DNA of 64,000 bases from Azospirillum brasilense (GTDB lineage Bacteria > Pseudomonadota > Alphaproteobacteria > Azospirillales > Azospirillaceae). The stretch covers positions 1 through 64,000 of the forward strand of contig NZ_CP032346.1 in assembly GCF_005222205.1 (NCBI RefSeq), given 5' to 3'. A program made the position numbers and the translations under genes. Below are positions 57,236 through 64,000 of the stretch, piece by piece. Positions within the stretch are counted from its first letter, which is position 1, and every line of letters begins with the position of its first letter. Below the pieces are notes generated by a model. It was given only the letters and a program-made list of their open reading frames with translations, ran no database searches and had not been told where the DNA came from.

Positions 57236-58192
57236 GATATGCTCGACATAGCCGGACAGGGCGGCGATCCCCTGCTCGGTCAGCTCGATGAAGACGCGGC
57301 GGCCGTCCTTCTCGTCGGCGATCCGGCGCACCAGCCCGCGGTCGTGCAGCTCGGTGATCCGCCGCAGCGCCGTGGTCTGGGCTACGCCGGAGGCCATGCA
57401 CAGCGACGACACGGAAATCCGCCGCCCGCGCAGATGGTTGGCCATCAGGTCCAGCAGCATGTCCCAGCAGGGGTCCTCGAACAGACCCTTCGGAAAATAT
57501 TTGTCGCGGGCGACGCGGGATTGCTGGAGCGTCCGCAACACCGCCAGGCGCCGGTTCTCCCCCGCCGCGGCGGGGACCGGCGTCGGGGCGGGGCGCGCGG
57601 GGGCGGGGGCGGCCAGCGTCGGCTGGCCTTCGCGCAGCGCCTTCACCGCCTCGATGAGGGCGAGGCCGTGGCGGTAGGCGTCCTCCAGCGCCCCATGCAA
57701 CTCGCCGTTGCCGGCGGGCGGGGGCGGGGCGGGCAGCGGGGCCGCCGCCTGATGGGCCGCCAGGGCGCGGGCGAGCGCCCCGTGGAGCTGGCTGCCGTCC
57801 TGCGGGTCGCTGACGAAATCCGCCGCGCGCAGATGCATGGCGCGGACGACGTCCGCCGCCGTGGCGTTGGGCGCGACGACGATGACCTGGAGATGCCGCT
57901 GCACGCTCTTGCGCATCCGCTCGACCAGCGCCAGCCCGTCGAAATGGGGCAGGGCCAGTTCCACCGCGACGATGCCGATGCTGCCGTCCGCCTCCAGCGT
58001 GTCGAGCGCCGCGATGGGGTCGTGGGTCACGTGGATGCGATGGCCGTTGCGTTCGAAGGCGTCGTGCATGCCGATGCCCAGCGCGCGGTCCGCGCAGGCG
58101 ATCAGGATGGACGTCGCCGACACATGAAGGCCGGCGCTGGTCTGGACCGGACGCACCGGCCACGCCAAGGGTCGCTCCAACTCGATTCGCAT
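57221..58192 (-). CDS. pseudo-receiver / MarR-like winged-helix regulator
   Basis: 323 residues. An N-terminal receiver-like domain (about 26-140: SILIACADRALGIGMHDAF, IGIVAVELALPHFDGLALVE). The phospho-Asp position is Glu78 and the usual Lys before Pro is Asp129 (FVSDP). A Pro/Ala linker follows, then a winged helix (about 255-320: SVSSLCMASGVAQTTALRRI, KDGRRVFIELTEQG). Glu at the acceptor site can mimic phosphorylation, so the protein may be constitutively on or respond to another signal. Divergent from the sensor-MFS operon, and 162 bases upstream of the FSFD-repeat gene on the same strand; it probably controls both. Confidence 0.85.
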   Translation of the reverse strand: MRIELERPLAWPVRPVQTSAGLHVSATSILIACADRALGIGMHDAFERNGHRIHVTHDPIAALDTLEADGSIGIVAVELALPHFDGLALVERMRKSVQRHLQVIVVAPNATAADVVRAMHLRAADFVSDPQDGSQLHGALARALAAHQAAAPLPAPPPPAGNGELHGALEDAYRHGLALIEAVKALREGQPTLAAPAPARPAPTPVPAAAGENRRLAVLRTLQQSRVARDKYFPKGLFEDPCWDMLLDLMANHLRGRRISVSSLCMASGVAQTTALRRITELHDRGLVRRIADEKDGRRVFIELTEQGIAALSGYVEHIQELT

Positions 58193-58565
58193 CGAAGCCC
58201 TTCCCCCGTTGGGTGCATGGAATGCTGTGCATAAGGATTACCACGCAAAGCAAACCATCATGGATGCAATCATGGTCCAAAACAGAGCGATCAAAAAATG
58301 ACTCAAAATTCCGCAAAATTTCGACGGGTTAGGCGAAACGGCATAGATCTACCGGACTCAGTTGCCGTTTGTTCTTGGTTTCGTAAGTGGAATGCGGTGC
58401 TTTGCTCCTCCCGGTTGCGGCGCGATGGGCAAAACTGCGCAGCTGGAGCGGTCGGGCCGGAGCGGAGCCATGTTGCCGGGGTCTTCTCCAGACTGGACCC
58501 GTCTTGGAAACGGCGGCGCGCGTGATGCGCGTAAGGTTGCCGCATCCCTTGCCGGCACCGGACCC
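58193..58565. promoter_or_regulatory. 373-base divergent control region without a gene
   Basis: Lies between the pseudo-receiver regulator and the sensor operon. It is A/T-richer than the coding DNA (runs at 58290-58320) and holds a direct repeat of atcatgg at 58257-58263 and 58269-58275, 12 bases apart, the second close to a mirrored ccatgat. It is a fair candidate operator for the regulator. I see no convincing coding sequence or sigma-70 pair. Confidence 0.5.
58257..58275. repeat. atcatgg direct repeat, candidate operator
   Basis: Two 7-base copies spaced 12 bases start to start, about 65-80 bases from the regulator start. Could place two protein subunits on nearly the same face of DNA. 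Confidence 0.4.
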
Positions 58566-59375
58566 ATGCGCCTCACCCTGACGACCAAGATCATATTGCT
58601 GCTCCAGGTGGCGCTCTGCTTCGCGCTGCTTTCCACCGCCGCGCTCTCCTACCTGAAGATGGAGCGCATGGTGGAGGACACCGTGGCCTCCCGCTTCACC
58701 GTCGCTCTGCGCGGGCTGGCCGGTGAGGTCGAGGGCGCCGTCAGCCTCGGCGTGTCGATCACGGCCCTGCGCAATCTGGACGCGCTGATCCAGCGCGCGA
58801 TGGCGCGGGACGACCGCATCACCGGTCTGGTCCTGTTCACCGACACGGGCGAGGTGCTGGCCGCGGCGGGCCGCGGCGGGCCGGTCGGAACGATCCCCGC
58901 CGGCTGGAAGGCGGCCTTCGCCCGCGACGGCAAGTCCGACCGGGTGGCCGCCGTCGCCGACGGCGACAGCCAGGCGCTTCTGCTCGGCATCCGCAACGCC
59001 TTCGGCGGCGTGGCCGGCGGCGTCGCCCTGACCTATTCGCTGGGGGAGGTGCAGGCGGGCATCCGTGGCACCATTCCGGACCTGCTGCTGTCCGGCGGCA
59101 TCAATCTGCTGACCGGGCTTCTCGTCACCATGGTCGCGGTCTGGCTGCTGCTGCGCCCGATCCAGCGGCGGCTGCGCGAGATGACCGCCAGCATCAACAT
59201 GCTGGGCATGGGCGAGCCGCCCAACCTGACCCCGGAGCTGGCGGCTTTCGCCCCCGGCCTGAAGGATTTCGCCGACCGCATCCTGGAACAGCAGCAGCAC
59301 GGCGCGGAGGAGGACCATCCCCAGCCCGCCGGTCCGGCGGCGGAATCCGCGCGCCCGGCGGGAGTCACGCCATGA
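58566..59375 (+). CDS. membrane sensor-like protein without output domain
   Basis: 269 residues. Membrane helix at about 7-27, a periplasmic domain of about 145 residues (MVEDTVASRFTVALRGLAGE, then GLVLFTDTGEVLAAAG, Cache-like in outline), a second helix at about 174-196, and a short HAMP-like segment (LRPIQRRLREMTASINML) with an acidic/Pro tail. There is no kinase, cyclase or methyl-accepting domain. Its last codons overlap the next gene as ATGA. The next protein has the same architecture at its N-terminus, so the two may form a heteromer. Confidence 0.8.
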   Translation: MRLTLTTKIILLLQVALCFALLSTAALSYLKMERMVEDTVASRFTVALRGLAGEVEGAVSLGVSITALRNLDALIQRAMARDDRITGLVLFTDTGEVLAAAGRGGPVGTIPAGWKAAFARDGKSDRVAAVADGDSQALLLGIRNAFGGVAGGVALTYSLGEVQAGIRGTIPDLLLSGGINLLTGLLVTMVAVWLLLRPIQRRLREMTASINMLGMGEPPNLTPELAAFAPGLKDFADRILEQQQHGAEEDHPQPAGPAAESARPAGVTP

Positions 59376-61348
59376 AGCTGTCCTTCATCCGCCGCCTGAA
59401 CTGGATGCTGACGGGCGTCGTGTCCGTCCTGATGCTGGTCAGCCTCGCGGTCCAGACCAACCACGTCAACACGCTCTTCCGCCCGCTGATCGAGCCGGAA
59501 CTGGCCCGCAAGGCCGAGGTCGTCGGGTCCTACGTGGTGGCGCAGATCGACCGCGCGGTGGCGCTGGGGTTCGAGCTGGACAAGCTGGTCGGGGTGGAGG
59601 AGCTGCTGTCCGACGCGCTGGCCGCCAACCCGGACGTCAAGTATCTGGCGCTGGAGATCGGCGGGCGCCTCCACGCCTTCTCCGGGTCCGAGGAGGCGCG
59701 GTCCGGCACCCGCCTGACCGTCGCCGACGCCCCGCCGGAAGGCGAGTCCCCGCAATTCCTCGACACCGTCCTGCCGTTGGAGGGGAACGGGGAGGCGCGG
59801 CTGCATGTCGGCGTCGATTCCGGCTATGTCCGCTCGGCCATGAACGAGGTGGTGTTCGACCTCGGCTCCGTGCTGATCGTCGCCATCCTGCTCAACATCG
59901 AGATCCTGCTGCTGGTTGTCGGCTCCTCCGTCGCCGCGCCGCTGCGCCGGGTGACGGCGGTGATGAAGCAGGCCGCCGACGGGCATCTCGGCGTGCGCGT
60001 CGCCCTGCGCAACCGCGACGAGGTGGGCGAGCTGTCGCGCGCCGTCGACTGGGCGCTGGACAGCGTGCAGCACAAGGCCGACATGACCGCCTCCGAGCCG
60101 GCGATGACCAAGATCGGCATGATGCAGCGGGTGGTGGAGCTGCGCTTCGCCATCTTCATCTTCTCCCTGGCGGAGGAGCTGACCCGCACCTTCCTGTCCG
60201 TCTACATCAAGCAGCTGTTCGAACCGGTGCCCGGCCTGTCGATGGAGATGGTCATCGGCGCGCCCATCGCCTTGTTCATGCTGCTCTGGGCGGTCAGCCA
60301 GCCGATCGCCGGCAGCGTGTCGGAACGGCGCGGGCGGCGGGCGGTGTTCCTCGGCGGGGCGCTGCTGTCCTTCGTCGGTCTGGTCGGCTCCGGCCTCGCC
60401 ACCGACCTCATCCAGCTCATCGTCGCGCGCTGCCTGACCGCCGTCGGCTACGCCAGCGTCTTCATCGCCGCTCAGGGCTTCGTCATCGACGCCACCGACC
60501 CCAAGCAGCGCGCCCAGGCCATCGCCATGTACGCCGGCGGCATCCTCAGCGCCGGCGTCTGCGGCCCGGCCATCGGCGGCGTGATCGCCGGGCAGGTGGG
60601 CTTCCGCACGACCTTCCTGATCTCCGCCGGGCTGGCGCTGCTGGCCGCCTTCATGGCGTGGCAGGTGCTGCCGCGGGTGCGCGGGGCCCAGGCCAAATCC
60701 AGCCGCGGCCTGCGTCTGGCCGACGCCGTGCTGTGCCTGCGCAACCCGCGCTTCGTCGGGCTGGCCGTCTTCAGCGCGGTTCCGGCCAAGCTGGGGCTGA
60801 CGGCGCTGCTGTTCTTCCTGCTGCCGCTGGCGCTGGACGACCAGGGGGTCAGCCAGTCCTGGATCGGGCGCGTGCTGCTGCTCTACTGGCTGCTGATGAT
60901 CGTGGTGTCGCCGATGGCGGCGAAGCTGTCGGACCGCTCGGGCCAGCGCATCGGCTTCCTGGTGGTGGGCGGGCTGGTCGCCGCCGGGGCGGCCTGGGTG
61001 CTGTCGATGCCGGGGTCGCTCGGCACGGCGCTGGCCGGGGTCGCCCTGCTGGGGGTGGCGCACGCCATGCTCGGCGCGCCGCAGCTCGCCATGCTCGCCG
61101 ACGTCTGCGTCAAGGAGCGTGCGGCGCTGGGCGAGACCACGGTGATCGGCATGTTCCGCCTGATCGAGCGGCTCGGCTCCGTTGTCGCCCCCTTCCTGGC
61201 CGGGCTGTTCCTGGCCCATTACGGCTACGCCGGGGCGCTGAAGGGCATCGGCGCGGTGCTGGCGGCCTGCGTCGCCGTGCAGCTTCTGCTGAGCACCCTG
61301 TTCCGTCCGCGCCCGCCCGCCGACTTCTCGCAGAGGACCCCCGCATGA
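59372..61348 (+). CDS. sensor-HAMP-MFS transporter fusion
   Basis: 658 residues. Residues 12-28 form a membrane helix, 30-160 a periplasmic sensor (VVGSYVVAQIDRAVALGFEL, YLALEIGGRLHAF), 165-185 a helix, and 186-235 a HAMP domain (VAAPLRRVTAVMKQAADG, NRDEVGELSRAVDWAL). A 12-helix MFS transporter starts near 255 (MMQRVVELRFAIFIF) with motif A-like loop GSVSERRGRRAVFLGG and DRSGQRIGF later. HAMP domains normally feed kinases or chemoreceptors; here it is tied to a transporter. Efflux is the likely direction. ATGA overlaps at both ends. Confidence 0.88.
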   Translation: MKLSFIRRLNWMLTGVVSVLMLVSLAVQTNHVNTLFRPLIEPELARKAEVVGSYVVAQIDRAVALGFELDKLVGVEELLSDALAANPDVKYLALEIGGRLHAFSGSEEARSGTRLTVADAPPEGESPQFLDTVLPLEGNGEARLHVGVDSGYVRSAMNEVVFDLGSVLIVAILLNIEILLLVVGSSVAAPLRRVTAVMKQAADGHLGVRVALRNRDEVGELSRAVDWALDSVQHKADMTASEPAMTKIGMMQRVVELRFAIFIFSLAEELTRTFLSVYIKQLFEPVPGLSMEMVIGAPIALFMLLWAVSQPIAGSVSERRGRRAVFLGGALLSFVGLVGSGLATDLIQLIVARCLTAVGYASVFIAAQGFVIDATDPKQRAQAIAMYAGGILSAGVCGPAIGGVIAGQVGFRTTFLISAGLALLAAFMAWQVLPRVRGAQAKSSRGLRLADAVLCLRNPRFVGLAVFSAVPAKLGLTALLFFLLPLALDDQGVSQSWIGRVLLLYWLLMIVVSPMAAKLSDRSGQRIGFLVVGGLVAAGAAWVLSMPGSLGTALAGVALLGVAHAMLGAPQLAMLADVCVKERAALGETTVIGMFRLIERLGSVVAPFLAGLFLAHYGYAGALKGIGAVLAACVAVQLLLSTLFRPRPPADFSQRTPA

Positions 61349-62397
61349 GCCTGTCCCGCCGCACCGTCCTGACGGGAGCCCTCACCGCCGGAGCGCTGGC
61401 CGCGGGCGGTGTCCCGGCCCTTGCCCAGCCATCCTTCGGTCCGGCGGTCAGGACCTTCACCGCCGCCAGACCGGCGCGCATCGTCGTGCTGACCCCGCGC
61501 AAGGATGTGGGCGACGTGCTGGGCCTGCGCGACTTCATCGCGTCGAGCGGCCTGTCCGCCACGGTGGAGGTGCGCGAGGTGCCGCAGGCCTCCGCCATGC
61601 CCGCTCTGCTGCCGGAGATCCGGGCGTCCAAGCCCGATCTGGTGGTGACGGTCTTCACGCCGCTGACGCTGGGAGCGGTCGGGCGCTACGACGATCCGGA
61701 CCCGTCGCGCTTCCTGACCGACGTGCCGGTGGTCTTCACCTCGGTCACCGACCCGGTGGCCTCGCGGGTCGTGCGCGCGCTCGACCGTCCGGGTCGCGCG
61801 GTCACCGGCACGCGGCACATCGCGCCGGCCGCGGTGCAGATGAAGACGATGCTGTCCTACCGGCGCTGGAAGAAGATCGCCGCGGTCTACAACCCGGCGG
61901 AGGACAACATGGTTGTCGCCGTGCGCGACCTGAAGGAGGAGGCCGCCCGCCAGGGGGTGGAGATCCACGACGCCGCGCTGCCGCGCGACGCCTCCGGAGC
62001 GCCGCAGGCGGCCGCCATCCCCGACCTGATCGCCGACGCCGCCCGCGCCGGGGCGGAGCTGGTCTACATCGGGCCGGACACGCTGGTCGCCTCCAACAAC
62101 AACGCTGTGGTGGCGGAGCAGGCGCTGGCCCACCGGCTGGCCACCTTCTGCTCCACCGAGCTGCCGATCCGCCGGGCCAACCTGCTGATGGGGCTGGTCA
62201 GCCCGGCCGTCAACGTCGGGCGCTTCGCCGGGCTGAAGGCGGTGGAGATCCTGACCGGGGCCAAGCCCGCCGACACCATTCCGGTGGAGACGCTGAACCG
62301 CTTCTCCCTGCTGCTGCGCATCGGGGCGGCCAAGCAACTGGACCTCTACCCGCCGATGCGCCTGCTCAACATCGCCGAAATCGTCCAGGACGCCTGA
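61345..62397 (+). CDS. periplasmic ABC-type substrate-binding protein, no permease nearby
   Basis: 350 residues with a twin-arginine-like signal (SLSRRTVLTGALTAGALAAG), then a type I two-lobe fold of the PF04392 kind (RIVVLTPRKDVGDVLGLRDF, PDLVVTVFTPLTLGAVG, VFTSVTDPVASRVVRAL, YNPAEDNMVVAVRDL, YIGPDTLVASNNNAVV). No ABC permease or ATPase is in the operon seen here. With two sensor-type membrane proteins next to it, a role in ligand sensing is as likely as transport. ATGA overlap with the MFS gene. Confidence 0.87.
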   Translation: MSLSRRTVLTGALTAGALAAGGVPALAQPSFGPAVRTFTAARPARIVVLTPRKDVGDVLGLRDFIASSGLSATVEVREVPQASAMPALLPEIRASKPDLVVTVFTPLTLGAVGRYDDPDPSRFLTDVPVVFTSVTDPVASRVVRALDRPGRAVTGTRHIAPAAVQMKTMLSYRRWKKIAAVYNPAEDNMVVAVRDLKEEAARQGVEIHDAALPRDASGAPQAAAIPDLIADAARAGAELVYIGPDTLVASNNNAVVAEQALAHRLATFCSTELPIRRANLLMGLVSPAVNVGRFAGLKAVEILTGAKPADTIPVETLNRFSLLLRIGAAKQLDLYPPMRLLNIAEIVQDA

Positions 62398-62398
62398 C

Positions 62399-63184
62399 AT
62401 GACGGTCCTCTTATCCCCCGAACAGACGGTCCACACGGGCATGCTGCGCGTCCGGCGCGGCGAGCCGGTCTGCGTTCCCTACCGCATCCGCTTCCTCGGC
62501 CCCGCCGACCTGCCGGCGCTGGAGGCGTTCCGCGGCTACATCTTCGGGCAGTTGCCGGACATCGACGCCTATTTCCCCGAGACGCCGGAGTTCGCCGGTC
62601 TGCATGTGGGCGAGCGCGGCGTGACGCTGGGGCTGGAGGCCGAGGGGCGGCTGATCGGCTGCGCCATCCTGGGCCTGCCGCAGCCGGGCATGCCGGCCTT
62701 CGTGGACGACCTGCCGGGCACGCGCCCCGCCGTCACCGCCACCGCCCACATGGCGAGCTGCATGGTCCATCCGGACTTCCGCGGCAACGGGCTGCAACGG
62801 CTGCTGGTGACGCTGCGCACGCTCCACGCGCTGGGGGCGGGGCGCCCGCACCTGTTCTCGCGCGTCGCCCTGTCCAACCCGCGCAGCCTGGCGAACCTGC
62901 TGGCCGGCGGCTTCCTGGTGCGCCGGGTGCTGGTCATGCACGCCAGCGGCCGGCTGCGCTACCTGCTGCATCGCGACCTCGGGGCGGCGCCGCCGGCCTG
63001 GGTGCCGGGCAGCGAGCGCGTTTTCGCGGTGCCCGAGCTGGACGAGCAGCGGGCGGTGATCGAGGCCGGCTGGGTCGGGCGGTCGGTGGAGCTGGACGGT
63101 CCCGTGCCGCTGGTCACCTACGCGCGCCCGATGGAGGCTGCGACGGCCCTGCCGCAGGACACCGCGCTGGAGGTCGCGCCATGA
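62399..63184 (+). CDS. GNAT-family acetyltransferase
   Basis: 261 residues. N-terminal CoA-fold strands (IRFLGPADLPALEAFRGYIF), the P-loop-like acetyl-CoA motif HPDFRGNGLQRLLV and C-terminal segment NPRSLANLLAGGFLVRRVLV. About 90 residues beyond the domain are not assigned. Acceptor unknown; an amino acid or peptide product of the ATP-grasp partner would fit. One base from the preceding stop and ATGA to the next gene. Confidence 0.85.
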   Translation: MTVLLSPEQTVHTGMLRVRRGEPVCVPYRIRFLGPADLPALEAFRGYIFGQLPDIDAYFPETPEFAGLHVGERGVTLGLEAEGRLIGCAILGLPQPGMPAFVDDLPGTRPAVTATAHMASCMVHPDFRGNGLQRLLVTLRTLHALGAGRPHLFSRVALSNPRSLANLLAGGFLVRRVLVMHASGRLRYLLHRDLGAAPPAWVPGSERVFAVPELDEQRAVIEAGWVGRSVELDGPVPLVTYARPMEAATALPQDTALEVAP

Positions 63185-64000
63185 GCGCTCCGCTCAAAAC
63201 GGCGGTCGTCGTCGATCCCTATTCCACCGGCATCCTTCTGGCGCCGCGCCTGCGCGCGCGGGGCTACGAGGTGGTCGCGGTGCAGAGCCGCCCCGACCTC
63301 GCCCCGTCGCTGCTGCGCAGCTACCAGCCCGACGACTTCGCGGCGCACATCCTCCACGACGGCGACCTCGACGCGCTGGCGAGGACGCTGCGCCCGCTGG
63401 CCCCGGCCTTCATCCTGCCGGGCAACGAGTCCGCGGTGGAGTTGACCGACGCGCTGGGCGCCGTCCTTGGCACGCCGGGCAACAGCCCGAAGCTGACCGC
63501 CGCGCGCCGCAACAAGTTCATGATGATCGAGCGGCTGGCCGCCGCCGGCCTGCTGACCGCCCGCCAGACCATGGCGACCAGCGCCACCGAGGCGGTGGAA
63601 TGGGCGGCGCAGGCGGGCTGGCCCGTGGTGGCGAAGCCGATGGCCAGCGCCTCCACCGACCATGTCTATTTCTGCGACACCCCCGCGCAGCTCCGCGCCG
63701 CCGTCGAGGCCATCCTCGGCAGCCGCGATTTCTGCGGGTCGGCCAACGAGCGGGTTCTGGTGCAGACCTACCTGGACGGGCTCGAATACGTCGTCAACAC
63801 GGTCAGCCGCGGCGGGCGCCACTATGTCTGCGACGTGCTGCTGTCGGCCAAGCGGGCGCTGAACGGGTCGCCCTTCGTGTACGACAATTACCGTCTGCTG
63901 CCGCCGGAGGAGCCGGTGGCGCAGGCGCTGATGGCCTACATCCGCCGGGTCCTCGACGCGCTGGAGATCACCGACGGCGCCGGCCATGCCGAGGTGCGGA
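63181..64000 (+). CDS. ATP-grasp ligase, cut by window end
   Basis: At least 273 residues seen, the C-terminal part lies outside. Pre-ATP-grasp domain (VVVDPYSTGILLAPRLRARG, FILPGNESAVELTDALG) followed by the ATP-grasp core (NKFMMIERLAAAGLLTARQT, WPVVAKPMASASTDHVYFC, LVQTYLDGLEYVVNTVSRGG). It resembles L-amino-acid ligases that join carboxylates to amines with ATP hydrolysis. ATG 63181 overlaps the GNAT stop. Together with the GNAT gene this suggests formation of a modified dipeptide or amide. Confidence 0.85.
   Translation, partial: MSAPLKTAVVVDPYSTGILLAPRLRARGYEVVAVQSRPDLAPSLLRSYQPDDFAAHILHDGDLDALARTLRPLAPAFILPGNESAVELTDALGAVLGTPGNSPKLTAARRNKFMMIERLAAAGLLTARQTMATSATEAVEWAAQAGWPVVAKPMASASTDHVYFCDTPAQLRAAVEAILGSRDFCGSANERVLVQTYLDGLEYVVNTVSRGGRHYVCDVLLSAKRALNGSPFVYDNYRLLPPEEPVAQALMAYIRRVLDALEITDGAGHAEVR

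Overview
The window is high-GC chromosomal DNA from an alphaproteobacterium. Gene content and order (divK-pleD, rpmG near topA/dprA/rnr, EipB/DUF1849, HdaA, ExoD, the surA-pdxA-rsmA run) suggest Rhodospirillales, most like Azospirillum; this is inference from gene families, not a database match. Most of the window is ordinary core chromosome. I saw no rRNA, tRNA, CRISPR array, insertion sequence or prophage.

Layout. 1-2342: a leucyl aminopeptidase gene cut by the window edge, divergent from lptG; both are broken by at least nine apparent single-base deletions. 2481-11747: surA-pdxA, a 40-residue membrane peptide, an intergenic hairpin cluster, an MHYT sensor kinase, a membrane protein, a lytic transglycosylase with one frameshift, a hydrolase, an exported protein and rsmA. 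11877-18961: gmk and yicC, two short-chain/methyl-transfer enzymes, exoD with an ABC-F ATPase, ndk and an unknown protein. 19004-25779: a stray cytochrome oxidase subunit IV, purN-purM (purM seems to lack a normal start codon), DUF2066, a CDP-alcohol phosphotransferase, an AI-2E family protein, hdaA and an SDR. 25860-27970: azoR, a YdcZ-type transporter and lysR, with composition unlike the surroundings. 28072-34211: a polyphosphate cluster (CYTH-CHAD protein, SixA-like phosphatase, ppk1, ppx). 34243-41426: a degenerate EAL protein, rnd, aspS, a small protein, eipB and a hydroxyacid dehydrogenase. 41674-46301: a signalling block of a diguanylate cyclase, a phytochrome-like kinase without the normal chromophore features, divK and pleD. 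46455-55812: rpmG, an S41 protease, rnr, DUF2459, topA and dprA.

The most unusual DNA is at 55886-64000. A 390-residue protein joins a helix-turn-helix, a coiled coil and six acidic FSFD-type repeats. Next comes a regulator whose receiver domain has Glu at the phosphorylation site, joined to a MarR-like winged helix. Reading away from it is a tightly overlapping operon: an output-less membrane sensor, a sensor-HAMP-MFS fusion, a periplasmic binding protein with no ABC permease or ATPase in view, a GNAT acetyltransferase and an ATP-grasp ligase that runs off the window. I read this as a candidate pathway that makes and exports a small molecule under self-sensing; the product is unknown.

Genes that work together: ppk1/ppx/CHAD in polyphosphate turnover, purM/purN in purine synthesis, divK/pleD/GGDEF in cell-cycle and cyclic-di-GMP control, topA/dprA/rnr/rpmG in nucleic-acid and translation housekeeping.
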